From Gordonia rubripertincta (GTDB lineage: Bacteria; Actinomycetota; Actinomycetes; Mycobacteriales; Mycobacteriaceae): a stretch of 64,000 bases of DNA. The stretch covers positions 2,232,001 to 2,296,000 of the forward strand of contig NZ_CP136136.1 of NCBI RefSeq assembly GCF_038024875.1. Reading direction: 5' to 3'. The position numbers and the translations under genes are program-made. Below are positions 26,112 through 35,411 of this stretch, piece after piece (the first letter of the stretch is position 1; every line of letters starts with the position of its first letter). The notes beneath the pieces are model-generated. The model was not told the origin of the DNA. It was given only the letters and a program-made list of their open reading frames with translations, and made no database searches.

Positions 26112-27833
26112 TCAGAACGGTGGTGGGTTGTTGGTGTCCCATTCGGCTTGTTGCCGACGATGGGTGTCGGTGCGGTGGGCGCGCTCGTCGGTGAGTCGTT
26201 GCCGCGCCGGATGATCGGGTGGCTGGGTCTTCAACGACGCGAACAGATCTCGCCCGGTGCAGGGGTTGCCCATGTAGGTGTGGCCGGTGGGGGCTTCGAA
26301 CCACACGGCGAGGTACTCGTCCTGGGAGTCGCGCCACCTGCCAAAGGTTTTGATGCGGTGATGGAACCGGCACAACGGTTTGAGGTTGTGTTGGAGGGTC
26401 TTTCCGCCGCGGTCGGGGTGGCGGTGGTCGTATGGGTGGGTGTGGTCGAGGTCGACGGTCCACACCGGTTGGTTGCAGCCGGGGAAGGTGCAGCACAACT
26501 CGCCGGCCCGCACGAGTGCTTGCAGTTTCTTGCTCGGCACGTAGGTGCTGGCGGCGGCCGCGGCCCGGGCGTCGGCGTCGGCCGGGTCGGTGCGCACCCC
26601 GGTGGTGATGAAGGTGTGAACCGCGTCGGCGAAGAGTCGGCGCATGGTGTGGGCGTCGATCAGCCCGTGGCCGTCGAGCATGCCGGGTTCGTTGTCGAGC
26701 CCGACCAAAGTCGTCAGGTTGCCCACGATGTGGTAGGTCGGTCGGGGTGCGCGGCAACTGGTGCAGGTGCAAGTGCAGTCGCCGGTCGGCTCCGAGACCG
26801 GCGCGTTGTCTTCGGGTTCGGTTGCGGCGGTGTCGGTCACGTCCGGTACAGCAACGGGGGTGGGCTCGGGGTCGGGTGTTGCCGCGTCGGTGGGTTCGGC
26901 GGCTTCGGGGGGTTCGGCGGGTTCGGGGGTGTCGAGGTTCTGCTCGGCTGGTGGGGGTGTGCAGTCGGGGCAGTGGCAGTTCAGGGTTTGGTTACCGTGG
27001 GCGAGGGCGAGGAGGGCGTCGGCGCGGCGCTGGGGCATGGTGCGCGGGTCGCCGGTGTGCACGCCGGTGGCCATGGCGGTCAGCTGGGCGTTGAGGGCGG
27101 CGGCGTCGGTGTGTGGCAGGTGCCCGGTGATGCGCGATTGGCCGGGTTGGTGGCGGTCGGGTCGGATGTCGATTCCGCGGTCGCGGGTGGCGTGGTCGTT
27201 GCGGCGTTTCACCGCATCAGGTGCATGCGTGTGGACAATGTTGTCGACCATGGTGGTGAACCGCGCCGTCGACATCGGATCGCGCGCCAGGATTGCCTCG
27301 GCCAACGCGGCGTCCACCATAGGCATGGTGGCGTTGTCGACGAAGTCGGTGCGTTTGAGTGCGATCAGGAACCGGCGAAGGTCGATTCGTCCGCAGGCCA
27401 GGGTGGTGCCGGTGAGCGGAAGCCGGTACCGCATGGCGTCGCCGGTGCGGATGAGGTCGCGGGCTTCGGCGGGGGTGAGGTTCAGGGCGGCGCCGAGTTC
27501 GGCGGTGGCTTGTTCGAATCCGTTGGGCCCGAACTGTTCATACGGGTCCGCACCGGTAACTGCTTGTGCTGTCCTGTCGAGGAGTTCGTCGATGGAACCT
27601 GCCTCGCCGGAGTAAATCTCACTGCGGCGCAGTAGGTATTCTTCTTCGCGTTGTTCGTGGAGCAGGCTGGCGGTCATCAGTGTGCGGCAGGTGTTGGCGG
27701 CGTTCATCGATGCCGAGTAGACGGCGGTGCTGATCAGCGCTTCGGGCGAGAGGCCGGCGAGTGGTCCGAACACGTCGACACCCTCGTCGGGGAGGTCCCC
27801 GCCGGGGTCGATGGTGCCGAACTCGAATGCCAT
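26112..27833 (-). CDS. DUF222/13E12-repeat HNH endonuclease-like protein
   Basis: A 573-residue protein of the actinobacterial 13E12 repeat family. The N-terminal DUF222 region includes GAALNLTPAEARDLIRTGDA. A Pro/Glu/Thr-rich linker holds two Cys-rich bits (CHCPDC, CTCTCTSC). The C-terminal HNH domain has CTFPGCNQPVWTVDLDHTHP then NLKPLCRFHHRIKT. These are the HNH histidines and zinc cysteines. The family is multi-copy in Gordonia, Rhodococcus and mycobacteria; function is unproven, with mobility or nucleic-acid cleavage suspected. ATG 27833 was preferred to an open extension to 27875. Confidence 0.88.
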   Translation of the reverse strand: MAFEFGTIDPGGDLPDEGVDVFGPLAGLSPEALISTAVYSASMNAANTCRTLMTASLLHEQREEEYLLRRSEIYSGEAGSIDELLDRTAQAVTGADPYEQFGPNGFEQATAELGAALNLTPAEARDLIRTGDAMRYRLPLTGTTLACGRIDLRRFLIALKRTDFVDNATMPMVDAALAEAILARDPMSTARFTTMVDNIVHTHAPDAVKRRNDHATRDRGIDIRPDRHQPGQSRITGHLPHTDAAALNAQLTAMATGVHTGDPRTMPQRRADALLALAHGNQTLNCHCPDCTPPPAEQNLDTPEPAEPPEAAEPTDAATPDPEPTPVAVPDVTDTAATEPEDNAPVSEPTGDCTCTCTSCRAPRPTYHIVGNLTTLVGLDNEPGMLDGHGLIDAHTMRRLFADAVHTFITTGVRTDPADADARAAAAASTYVPSKKLQALVRAGELCCTFPGCNQPVWTVDLDHTHPYDHRHPDRGGKTLQHNLKPLCRFHHRIKTFGRWRDSQDEYLAVWFEAPTGHTYMGNPCTGRDLFASLKTQPPDHPARQRLTDERAHRTDTHRRQQAEWDTNNPPPF

Positions 27834-27927
27834 GACACCACCATACGAAAGGGGTCTGACAAAACCTGTCGGCACGATTTCGGCGGATCATCAGGCACGA
27901 GAACTACTTTCGGTAGTAGACGCTGGG

Positions 27928-29361
27928 TCAGCGATGGTGGATTGCGCGTCGCGCGACCTCGATGGCCGTCGGGCTCAGCGTCACCCCTCGGAGTCCCCGT
28001 TCCGGGGGCGAGACGGCTTCGAGGAACTCGTAGATTCCGTTGTCGAGGTCGTAGAGGTCGTACTTCTGGATCGGGCGCCCGTCCGTGCCCTGCCAGCGAT
28101 ACGCGGTGAGCAGCGCGCCGATCGTCTCGAGGGGCATCTCGTCGCCGGGTTCGGAGGCGGCGGCGAAGAAGAGCATCAGCAGGCTCGCGTCCTCGGTGAA
28201 CCCATCCATCTTCTGGTTCAGCAGCCGGTCGGCGAGATGGTCGGCCAGTGCCTGCGGATCGTCGGCGAGTTTCGTTCCGACTCGGGTCGGCAGTAGGCGG
28301 CCTTTGTGCTTGCGTAACAGCCCCATCCGAAGCAGGGACTCACGGAAGTGCAGCACCGGTGTGCTCTGGACTTCTCGGTTCTTGGCGCCGATGAAGTACT
28401 TCATCGTCGGCAACACCTTCGACGCCGCGACCACGTCGGCTGGTTTCAGGTAGCCAGCGGAGGTGAGTGGGAAGCCTTCATCGCGCGCGCGGCGCAGGAA
28501 CCACAGGTAGGGGAGCAGGTCGGCTTCGAGCTGGTCGCCCGTCGCAATCGTCGATGAGGCTGCCAACCGCGTTGCGCTCGCCGTCACGGCTCCGGACTCG
28601 TCGAGCGGTTGAACCAGGTACAGCAGGTGGCCGAGCCGTGCATCGATTCCGGTATCGACAAGCGAGAGAATGGGATCGCTGAGTGCGGCGTTCACCTCGT
28701 CGACGTCGAAATGTGCGGGGTCGTCGACGACCTCGGCGAGTGACTTCGCGTCGGTGATCCCGCCGCAGTCTTCCGGCGGCGCAGCACGCCGACCGTCGAC
28801 GCACCGGGCCCACGGCGTGTCCTCCGATGCCTCGCGGACGCTTTCGACCTGCAATGTCAGTTCCCAGCTGTCGCCGTAGTCGTAGACGTAGCGCAGGGCG
28901 TCGCCTTGTTCGTGGAGCGTCTCGTCGAGGCGAACCTCGGCGACGGGTGTGCCCACCTCCTCGCCTTCCTGGGCGTCGAACGGGCACAGGAACAGTTCAC
29001 TCCTGCGGTCGAATGGGCTGCCGCCCAGGGCAAACCGGTAGAGGTGGTAGTCCAGCCAACCGAACGCCGCTTGAACGACCCGGTGCAGGTCCTCTAGGGA
29101 GATATCCGAGCGGACGTCGAGGCGGCGCCAGATGGGAGGCCGCGCTTCGTCGAGGTCCACGCGGATGCGGAACACCACGGTCTCGGCGAGCGGTTCCTTG
29201 CGGTGACGAATCGACGGTGGCCGCTCGAACCTGTCCGCGGCAGTTCTGCTGAGCTGGTTCAGCAGCGTGGGGAGTTCGTTCGGTTGCAGGCCGGCAAGCA
29301 TCGCCTCGAACTGGCGACGCAGTTCTTCGGCATCGGGCGATTCGTGGCCAGGGTCGTGCAT
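27928..29361 (-). CDS. Plasmid pRiA4b ORF-3 family protein
   Basis: A 477-residue protein. Residues ~55-220 form the pRiA4b ORF-3-like domain: VFRIRVDLDEARPPIWRRLD, then LHRVVQAAFGWLDYHLYRF, YVYDYGDSWELTL and PPEDCGGITD. The remaining half is mostly helical and resembles the SEC-C/winged-helix-like extension found in longer members. Family members are common on plasmids and genomic islands; the biochemical role is unknown. It stands between the HNH gene and a palindromic repeat, in an accessory-looking stretch. Confidence 0.85.
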   Translation of the reverse strand: MHDPGHESPDAEELRRQFEAMLAGLQPNELPTLLNQLSRTAADRFERPPSIRHRKEPLAETVVFRIRVDLDEARPPIWRRLDVRSDISLEDLHRVVQAAFGWLDYHLYRFALGGSPFDRRSELFLCPFDAQEGEEVGTPVAEVRLDETLHEQGDALRYVYDYGDSWELTLQVESVREASEDTPWARCVDGRRAAPPEDCGGITDAKSLAEVVDDPAHFDVDEVNAALSDPILSLVDTGIDARLGHLLYLVQPLDESGAVTASATRLAASSTIATGDQLEADLLPYLWFLRRARDEGFPLTSAGYLKPADVVAASKVLPTMKYFIGAKNREVQSTPVLHFRESLLRMGLLRKHKGRLLPTRVGTKLADDPQALADHLADRLLNQKMDGFTEDASLLMLFFAAASEPGDEMPLETIGALLTAYRWQGTDGRPIQKYDLYDLDNGIYEFLEAVSPPERGLRGVTLSPTAIEVARRAIHHR

Positions 29362-29391
29362 GCTGCCCAGCGTAGGCCAGGCCCGTTTCCC

Positions 29392-29439
29392 GCGGTGTCT
29401 GTTCCCTCCCGCTTACCGGATCCGGCAAGCGGGAGGGAA
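29392..29439. repeat. Dispersed palindromic element, family A, copy 2
   Basis: GCGGTGTCTG (29392-29401) leads into TTCCCTCCCGCTT (29402-29414), which pairs over 13 bp with AAGCGGGAGGGAA (29427-29439). The loop holds CCGGATCCGG. It shares the GCGGTGTCTG flank and the CCTTCCCGCT-type arm with the element at 22461-22510, in opposite orientation. No T-tract follows on either strand. Confidence 0.65.
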
Positions 29440-29478
29440 ACAGTCGGGCGGGAGGGGGACCGCCCCGCGGGGAAGTGT

Positions 29479-30081
29479 CTATGCGTACGCCGGCCGGAAG
29501 GTCAGCCGGGCACCCTGGACCTTGGCGGCGTCGCGGAAGTTCTTCATCGCGCGTTCCATGTGGAAGCCGTTGGTGACGATGAGAGCGCCGGTCCCGCCCA
29601 TCCGTTTCAGCATCGCCACCGTGTTCTGGGCGTTCTGCACAGTCGAGGTCGACGCGACCTCGTTGACCATCTGCCACGGCGGGATTCCGCGTCGGATCAA
29701 GCCGATGTTCATGAACTGTGCCTCGGCGATGGGTAGCCAGTGGGTGTCGCCGCCCGAGGCGATGATCCGGTTGAACGGATGCTTCTTGGCGAGGTTCGCT
29801 GCGACGTTCAGTCGCTGGGTCATGATCTGCGGTGTCTGCCCGAACTGGCCGAACCTGGCGCCGAGGACGACGATGTAGCGGGTCGGCGGGCTCTCCCACA
29901 GGAACGTACTGTTCGGCGTGCCGAGCTCGGAGCTGCCGAAGTCGACACTCCCGAAATCCAAACTGGAGGCGGCTGATTCGATCTTCGCGGTGCTGTTGTC
30001 CCCGGTGGTGGTGACGGCAACACCGGCCGTCGTCACCGCCGCGGCGACGGCGATCGCGGGCACCATTCTTCTCAGACGCAT
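29479..30081 (-). CDS. DUF218 (YdcF-like) exported protein
   Basis: A 200-residue protein. An N-terminal signal/anchor (MRLRRMVPAIAVAAAVTTAG) is followed by a DUF218 domain: RYIVVLGARFGQFGQ, IIASGGDTHWLPIAEAQFM, ASTSTVQNAQNT and LIVTNGFHMERAM. DUF218 proteins (YdcF, SanA, ElyC) act at the cell envelope; some bind SAM and some affect vancomycin sensitivity or lipid carrier use. Its exact role here is unknown. The start was placed at 30081 just before the signal peptide; an open extension to 30150 lacks one. Confidence 0.82.
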   Translation of the reverse strand: MRLRRMVPAIAVAAAVTTAGVAVTTTGDNSTAKIESAASSLDFGSVDFGSSELGTPNSTFLWESPPTRYIVVLGARFGQFGQTPQIMTQRLNVAANLAKKHPFNRIIASGGDTHWLPIAEAQFMNIGLIRRGIPPWQMVNEVASTSTVQNAQNTVAMLKRMGGTGALIVTNGFHMERAMKNFRDAAKVQGARLTFRPAYA

Positions 30082-30208
30082 GCTCTCGAAGTGTACGGAT
30101 GAGCACGGTCGTGCAGGTTTCGACTCGATAACATCTGCATCACCAGTCACATACGTAACAGGTCAAATCAGTGTTGAACCAGCGTCGGATCATCAGGTCG
30201 CGCCGGGG

Positions 30209-31693
30209 TCAGGTGAGCGCGATGTACTTCACCGAGAGGTACTCGTCGATGCCCTCGCTGCCGCCCTCGCGGCCGATGCCAGACTGCTTGATGCCGCCGA
30301 ATGGTGCTGCTGCATCGGAGATCACGCCGCGGTTCACCCCGACCATGCCCGAGTCCAGGCGGCTCGCGACGCGCATGCAGCGCTCCAGGTCGCGACTGTA
30401 GAAGTATGCCGCCAGGCCGTATTCGGTGGAGTTCGCGGCGGCAATCGCGTCGTCCTCGGCGTCGAAGGTGCTGATCACCGCGACCGGGCCGAAGATCTCC
30501 TCGCGCGTGACCGGGGCACACGGGTCGACGTTGTCGAGAACCGTTGCCGGGTAGAAGAATCCGCGACCGTCGGGTCGTTCCCCGCCGAGCCGGACCCGTG
30601 CTCCGTCGCTCACGGCCTGCTCGACCGCGGCCGCGACCTTGTCCCGCTGATCGGCGTTGACCAGCGGCCCGAGGGTCACGCCGTCCTGGTAGCCCGGCCC
30701 CATCACGACGTCGGACATCTTCTCCACCAGCTTGGTGGTGAACTCCTCGGCCACACCGGACTGGACGAGAAAGCGATTCGCCGCGGTGCACGCCTCGCCG
30801 CCATTGCGCATCTTGGCCGCGAAGGCGCCCTCGACCGCGGCGTCGACGTCGGCGTCGTCGAAGACCAGGAACGGTGCGTTGCCGCCGAGTTCCATCGAGG
30901 TGCGCTGCACACGTTCGGCGGCCTGTCCCAGCAGGTTGCGGCCGACCGGGGTCGAGCCGGTGAAGCTGATCTTGCGAATACGGTCGTCGGTGATCAGTGC
31001 AGTCGACACCTCGCCGCTCGAACTCGTCGGCAGCACCGACAGCACGCCGGGAGGCAGTCCCGCCTCGGCGAAGGCCTCGGCCAGCGCCAGCATCGTCAGC
31101 GGCGTCTCCCGTGGCGGTTTGACGATCATGACGTTGCCGGCTGCCAACGCAGGCGCGATCTTGCGCGTACCCATCGCGAGCGGGAAGTTCCATGGCGTGA
31201 TCGCCAGGCATGGGCCGACCGGTTGATGGGCGACGAGAATCCGTCCGTTGCCCGCGGGGGCCTGGGTGAAGCGGCCGCCGACCCGGACCGCCTCCTCGGC
31301 GAACCAGCGCAGGAACTCGTTGCCGTACTTGGTCTCCGCGCGGCTGTCGGGGAGTGCGCGGCCGAGTTCGAGCGTCATCAGCAGCGCGATGTCGTCGGCG
31401 CGGTCGGTGAGCAACTCGAAGGTCCGACGCAGGGTCTCCCCGCGTTCGCGGGCGGGCGTCGCGGCCCACTCGTCGGATATTGCGACCGCGTGGTCGAGCG
31501 CGGAACGGGCATCGACGACCCCGGCGTCGGCGACCGATGTCAGCGACTGTTCGGTGGCCGGGTCGTACACCTCGAAGGTGGCGCCGTCGGCGGCCGGCGT
31601 CGATCGGCCGTTGATCCACAGGCCGGTCGGCACCCCGTCGAGAACCGCCTGCGGATCGATCACATCCCTGTCACTGACATCGCTGGAGCTCAT
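30209..31693 (-). CDS. NAD(P)-dependent succinate-semialdehyde dehydrogenase family protein
   Basis: A 494-residue aldehyde dehydrogenase. Catalytic residues are in place: Asn in TPWNFPLAMG, Glu in ELGGNAPFLVF and Cys in GGEACTAANRF. The C-terminal GLAAYFYSRDLERC region and overall pattern fit succinate-semialdehyde dehydrogenase (GabD type), which oxidises the semialdehyde to succinate for the TCA cycle. Other aldehydes cannot be excluded. It is divergent from the lipoprotein hydrolase gene. No GABA transaminase gene is adjacent. Confidence 0.9.
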   Translation of the reverse strand: MSSSDVSDRDVIDPQAVLDGVPTGLWINGRSTPAADGATFEVYDPATEQSLTSVADAGVVDARSALDHAVAISDEWAATPARERGETLRRTFELLTDRADDIALLMTLELGRALPDSRAETKYGNEFLRWFAEEAVRVGGRFTQAPAGNGRILVAHQPVGPCLAITPWNFPLAMGTRKIAPALAAGNVMIVKPPRETPLTMLALAEAFAEAGLPPGVLSVLPTSSSGEVSTALITDDRIRKISFTGSTPVGRNLLGQAAERVQRTSMELGGNAPFLVFDDADVDAAVEGAFAAKMRNGGEACTAANRFLVQSGVAEEFTTKLVEKMSDVVMGPGYQDGVTLGPLVNADQRDKVAAAVEQAVSDGARVRLGGERPDGRGFFYPATVLDNVDPCAPVTREEIFGPVAVISTFDAEDDAIAAANSTEYGLAAYFYSRDLERCMRVASRLDSGMVGVNRGVISDAAAPFGGIKQSGIGREGGSEGIDEYLSVKYIALT

Positions 31694-31807
31694 GCGGTCT
31701 CACGTCCTCGTCTGTTCGGGTTGCAGCCTGGCCATTCACACGCCGTTTCAACGCTACCGGCCGGCTGGTGGTTGCCGACCGCCTTCGCGCGGACGCACGA
31801 TGAGTAT

Positions 31808-32725
31808 GTGGACGTTCAGAACCGATGCCGGTGGCCCAGCGCAGCGCTACGCGGTCTCGGACTGCTCGCGGTGGCCGCGACCCTCGCGACGGGATGCTCG
31901 ACCGACGACGCCGCGGGCAGCACCGGGCCGCCGCCCACATCTGCGACGACCCAGACCACCGACAGCCGCACGAACTACGTCAATCTCGGTGACAGCTTCA
32001 GCGCGGGGACCGGCGTCCGACCGCTGGTGGAGGACTCGCCGATCCTGTGCCTGCGCTCGTCGAAGAACTTCGCGCACATCGTCGCCGCGGAGGAGAACCT
32101 CGCGTTGACCGACGTCAGCTGCGGCGGCGCGGAGACCGCCGACTTCCGGAACGCCCAGCACGAGGGCGTGCCACCGCAGCTCGACGCACTCACCGCGGAC
32201 GTCGACCTCGTGACCGTGATGATCGGCGGCAACGACAAGGAGACCTACAGGCGGACCATCGAGCTGTGCAGTCGCGCGGCGGACACCGATCCGCTGGGCT
32301 CGCCGTGCACCGACCGGTACGGACGGTCCCTGATCGAGCCGGTTGCCACGGACATCTACCCGGCGATCCGCGAGGCGCTGCGCGGCGTGAAGGCCAAGGC
32401 GCCGGACGCGAAGGTGCTGCTCGTCGGGTATCCGTGGCTGATGCCGCCGACCGTCGGCTGCTACCCGGATATGAAGCTCGCCGTCGGCGACGTCCCCATG
32501 ATCCGCGAGCTGCAGACCGCGCTCAACGACTATGGTCGACGCGCTGCGGAGGACGAAGGGGTCCGGTTCGTCGACATGCTGCCGGCCTCGGTCGGGCATG
32601 ACGCCTGTGCCGGGCCGCAGCGGTGGATCGAACCGATGACCGCGCAGGGACCGGCCCGTATCCACCCGAACGAACGGGGCCAGGCAGCGATCGCGGAACA
32701 GGTCCGCAAGGCGCTCGCGAACTGA
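31808..32725 (+). CDS. Lipoprotein SGNH/GDSL-family hydrolase
   Basis: A 305-residue esterase or lipase-like protein. The N-terminal signal ends in the lipobox LATGC (Cys30), so it should be anchored outside the membrane. The SGNH catalytic blocks are VNLGDSFSAG (Ser63), the GGND loop in VMIGGNDKE and the terminal IHPNERGQ with the catalytic His. The Cys-rich pattern resembles actinomycete SGNH lipases with disulfides. The GTG start at 31808 was chosen because it lies directly before the signal peptide; the frame is open far upstream, but that part is not signal-like. Confidence 0.85.
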   Translation: MDVQNRCRWPSAALRGLGLLAVAATLATGCSTDDAAGSTGPPPTSATTQTTDSRTNYVNLGDSFSAGTGVRPLVEDSPILCLRSSKNFAHIVAAEENLALTDVSCGGAETADFRNAQHEGVPPQLDALTADVDLVTVMIGGNDKETYRRTIELCSRAADTDPLGSPCTDRYGRSLIEPVATDIYPAIREALRGVKAKAPDAKVLLVGYPWLMPPTVGCYPDMKLAVGDVPMIRELQTALNDYGRRAAEDEGVRFVDMLPASVGHDACAGPQRWIEPMTAQGPARIHPNERGQAAIAEQVRKALAN

Positions 32726-32822
32726 CCGTCGACGGCCCCATCTGACACCCCCGCGTGACCCGGAGCACCCTCTCACCAGCGGCGATTTGGGTCACCCGGT
32801 GCCATTTGGAACACTGTAGGCC

Positions 32823-34172
32823 GTGACCCCTTCCGTTGATCGCCCCATCGTCGAACACACCGACACCTCCGCTGCGCTGTTCGCCCGCGCCGCCGAGGCC
32901 ATCCCGGGTGGCGTCAACTCTCCGGTCCGTGCCTTCTCCGCGGTCGGTGGGACCCCGCGCTTCATCTCCAGCGCCCAGGGCTGCCGCCTGACCGACGCCG
33001 ACGGCAACACCTACGTCGACCTCGTCAGCTCGTGGGGTCCGATGATCCTCGGCCACGCGCACCCGTCCGTCGTCGAGGCCGTTCAGCGCGCCGCGACCAG
33101 TGGTCTGTCGTTCGGTGCGCCCACGGAGCCCGAGATCGAACTGGCCGAGGAGATCATCGGCCGCGTCGACCCGGTTCAGCGTGTTCGCCTGGTGAACTCG
33201 GGTACCGAGGCCACCATGTCGGCGATCCGACTCGCCCGCGGCTTCACCGGCCGTTCCAAGATCATCAAGTTCGCCGGCTGCTACCACGGTCACGTCGACG
33301 CGCTGCTCGCCGCCGCGGGATCGGGTCTGGCGACGCTCGGCCTGCCGACGAGCCCCGGCGTCACCGGTGCATCGGCCCACGACACCCTGGTCCTGCCCTA
33401 CAACGACCTGAAGGCCGTCGCGAAGGCGTTCGAGGAACACGGCGACGACATCGCCGCGGTCATCACCGAGGCCGCCGCCGGCAACATGGGCGCCATCGCT
33501 CCGGTCGACGGCTTCAACGCCGGACTCCGTGAGGTCACCCGGCGCCACGGCGCGCTGCTGATCATGGACGAGGTCATGACCGGTTTCCGTGTGAGCCCAA
33601 GTGGCTGGTACGGCCTCGAAGGAGTCGCGGGCGACCTCTACACCTTCGGCAAGGTCATGAGCGGCGGCCTGCCCGCCGCGGCCTTCGGCGGTCGCGCCGA
33701 CATCATGGAGCGCCTCGCCCCGACCGGCCCGGTCTACCAGGCGGGCACCCTCTCGGGGAACCCCGTCGCGGTGGCGGCCGGCCTCGCGACGCTACGCAAC
33801 GCCGACCACGAGGTCTACAACAAGCTCGACGCCAACGCCGACCGTCTCGCCGGCCTGCTCACCGAGTCGCTCACCGCGGCCGGTGTAGGCCATCGCGTAC
33901 AGAAGGCGGGCAACCTGCTGAGTGTGTTCTTCACTACCGACCCGGAGATCCCGATCTTCGACTACGCGGGCGTGAATGCGACCCAGACCTGGCGATTCGC
34001 GCCGTTCTTCCACGCCCTGCTCGAACGCGGAGTGTACGCACCGCCGAGCGCCTTCGAGGCGTGGTTTGTGTCCGCCGCACTCGACGAGGATGCTTTCTCG
34101 CAGATCGCCGACGCGCTGCCCGCGGCAGCGCAGGCAGCCGCTACCGCAGCCACCCCGGGGGACAACGCCTGA
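32823..34172 (+). CDS. hemL: Glutamate-1-semialdehyde 2,1-aminomutase
   Basis: Converts glutamate-1-semialdehyde, the HemA product, to 5-aminolevulinate, the HemB substrate. The 449-residue class III PLP aminotransferase has the N-terminal PGGVNSPVRAF, the PLP region FAGCYHGHVDALLAAAGSG, DEVMTGFRV and the catalytic lysine in YTFGKVMSGGLPAAAFGGR. It starts with GTG. Its TGA overlaps the ATG of the next gene, tying heme precursor supply to the phosphatase and cytochrome maturation genes downstream, as in mycobacteria (Rv0524-Rv0529). Confidence 0.96.
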   Translation: MTPSVDRPIVEHTDTSAALFARAAEAIPGGVNSPVRAFSAVGGTPRFISSAQGCRLTDADGNTYVDLVSSWGPMILGHAHPSVVEAVQRAATSGLSFGAPTEPEIELAEEIIGRVDPVQRVRLVNSGTEATMSAIRLARGFTGRSKIIKFAGCYHGHVDALLAAAGSGLATLGLPTSPGVTGASAHDTLVLPYNDLKAVAKAFEEHGDDIAAVITEAAAGNMGAIAPVDGFNAGLREVTRRHGALLIMDEVMTGFRVSPSGWYGLEGVAGDLYTFGKVMSGGLPAAAFGGRADIMERLAPTGPVYQAGTLSGNPVAVAAGLATLRNADHEVYNKLDANADRLAGLLTESLTAAGVGHRVQKAGNLLSVFFTTDPEIPIFDYAGVNATQTWRFAPFFHALLERGVYAPPSAFEAWFVSAALDEDAFSQIADALPAAAQAAATAATPGDNA

Positions 34173-34798
34173 TGCACACGATCGTCCACATGATGCGCCA
34201 CGGGGAGGTCGACAACCCGGAGGGCATCCTCTACGGTCGCCTCCCCGGTTTCCGGCTCTCCGGCACCGGCCGCTCGCAGGCGCAGACGGTCGCTGACGCC
34301 CTCGCCGACCACGACATCAAGGCCGTCTTCGCCTCGCCGCTGCAGCGTGCGCAGGAGACCGCGACCCCGATCGCGGCGGCTCATGGCCTGTCCATCCAGA
34401 CCAACGACGACCTCATCGAGGCCGACAACGTCTTCGAGGGCCTCAAGGTCTCCGTCGGCGACGGCGCGCTGAGCAAGCCGCGGCACTGGCCCAAGCTGCG
34501 TGACCCGTTCACCCCGTCGTGGGGCGAGCCGTACATCCAGCTGGCGCACCGCATGCTGGCCGCGGCCAACAGGGCGCGCGACGCCGCCCGCGGCCACGAG
34601 GCCGTCTGCGTCAGCCACCAGCTGCCCGTCTACACGCTGCGTCGTTTCCTCGAAGGTCAGCGCCTGTGGCACGACCCGCGTCGGCGGCAGTGCTCGCTGG
34701 CCTCGCTGACCAGCCTCATCTACGACGACGACGCCCTCGTCGACATCATCTACTCCGAGCCGGCCGGCGCCTCCGACCCGCTGGCCACCGGTGCGTGA
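34172..34798 (+). CDS. Histidine phosphatase family protein
   Basis: A 208-residue phosphoglycerate-mutase-like phosphatase. VHMMRHGEVDNPEG holds the RHG catalytic histidine and VCVSHQLPVYTL holds the second one. Glycolytic mutase activity is unlikely: the protein is smaller than dPGM and sits in the hemL-ccs operon. The start overlaps the hemL stop (ATGA). It corresponds to Rv0525, whose substrate is not established. Confidence 0.88.
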   Translation: MHTIVHMMRHGEVDNPEGILYGRLPGFRLSGTGRSQAQTVADALADHDIKAVFASPLQRAQETATPIAAAHGLSIQTNDDLIEADNVFEGLKVSVGDGALSKPRHWPKLRDPFTPSWGEPYIQLAHRMLAAANRARDAARGHEAVCVSHQLPVYTLRRFLEGQRLWHDPRRRQCSLASLTSLIYDDDALVDIIYSEPAGASDPLATGA

Positions 34799-34817
34799 AA
34801 CCAGAGGTAGAGAAGTA

Positions 34818-35411
34818 GTGCGCAAGTTCCTCATGCCGGCAGTGCTGTCGGCCCTGATCCTGCTGATCAGTGGCTGCAGCACCGGTGACGACGCGGTTGC
34901 GCAGGGGAACACCTTCCAGTTCGTCTCGCCCGGCGGGCAGACGGTCATCACCTACCAACCGGCCGATCGCAAGCCGATCGCCGGCCTCGAGGGCGAGGAC
35001 CTCGTCAGCGGTCAGCCGCTGTCGCTGTCCGACCCACGGTTCGCCGACAAGGTCGTGGTCATCAACGTCTGGGGTTCGTGGTGCGGACCCTGCCGCGGTG
35101 AGGCCGACGACCTCGAGCGCGTCTACGAGGCCAACCGCGACGACGGCGTCGAGTTCCTGGGCATCAACCTGCGTGACGACCGGAACTCGGCGAAGGACTT
35201 CGTGATCGACCGCAACGTCGGGTTCCCGTCCATCTACGACTTCCCGGGCCTGTCCCTGGCGGCGCTGACCACCCCGACGTCGGTGGTCCCGACGACGATC
35301 GTCCTCGACCGGCAGCACCGCCCGGCCGCGGTCTTCCTGAAGGCCGTCTCCGACAAGGAACTCGACGAGGTCGTCAAGCGGGTCGCCGCGGAACCGACGG
35401 GCGCCGCCTGA
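34818..35411 (+). CDS. TlpA/ResA-type lipoprotein thiol-disulfide oxidoreductase
   Basis: A 197-residue thioredoxin-fold lipoprotein facing outside. The signal ends in the lipobox LISGC (Cys20); the active site is WGSWCGPC (Cys89 and Cys92). It most likely keeps apocytochrome c heme-binding cysteines reduced, receiving electrons from CcdA encoded directly downstream (its TGA overlaps the ccdA ATG). The GTG at 34818 follows AGAGGTAGAGAAG. Equivalent to Rv0526. Confidence 0.92.
   Translation: MRKFLMPAVLSALILLISGCSTGDDAVAQGNTFQFVSPGGQTVITYQPADRKPIAGLEGEDLVSGQPLSLSDPRFADKVVVINVWGSWCGPCRGEADDLERVYEANRDDGVEFLGINLRDDRNSAKDFVIDRNVGFPSIYDFPGLSLAALTTPTSVVPTTIVLDRQHRPAAVFLKAVSDKELDEVVKRVAAEPTGAA

Noticed and set aside
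26761..27094. Gly/Ser/Val-rich repeats (GSGVSRF, GGFGGFGGFGG-like in another frame) suggesting a repeat protein.
   Set aside because: They are frame shadows of the Pro/Glu/Thr-rich linker of the HNH protein on the minus strand.
29918..32725. A 935-codon plus-strand open frame ending in the SGNH hydrolase.
   Set aside because: The first ~630 codons are antisense to the aldehyde dehydrogenase. The signal peptide and lipobox show that the real gene starts near 31808.
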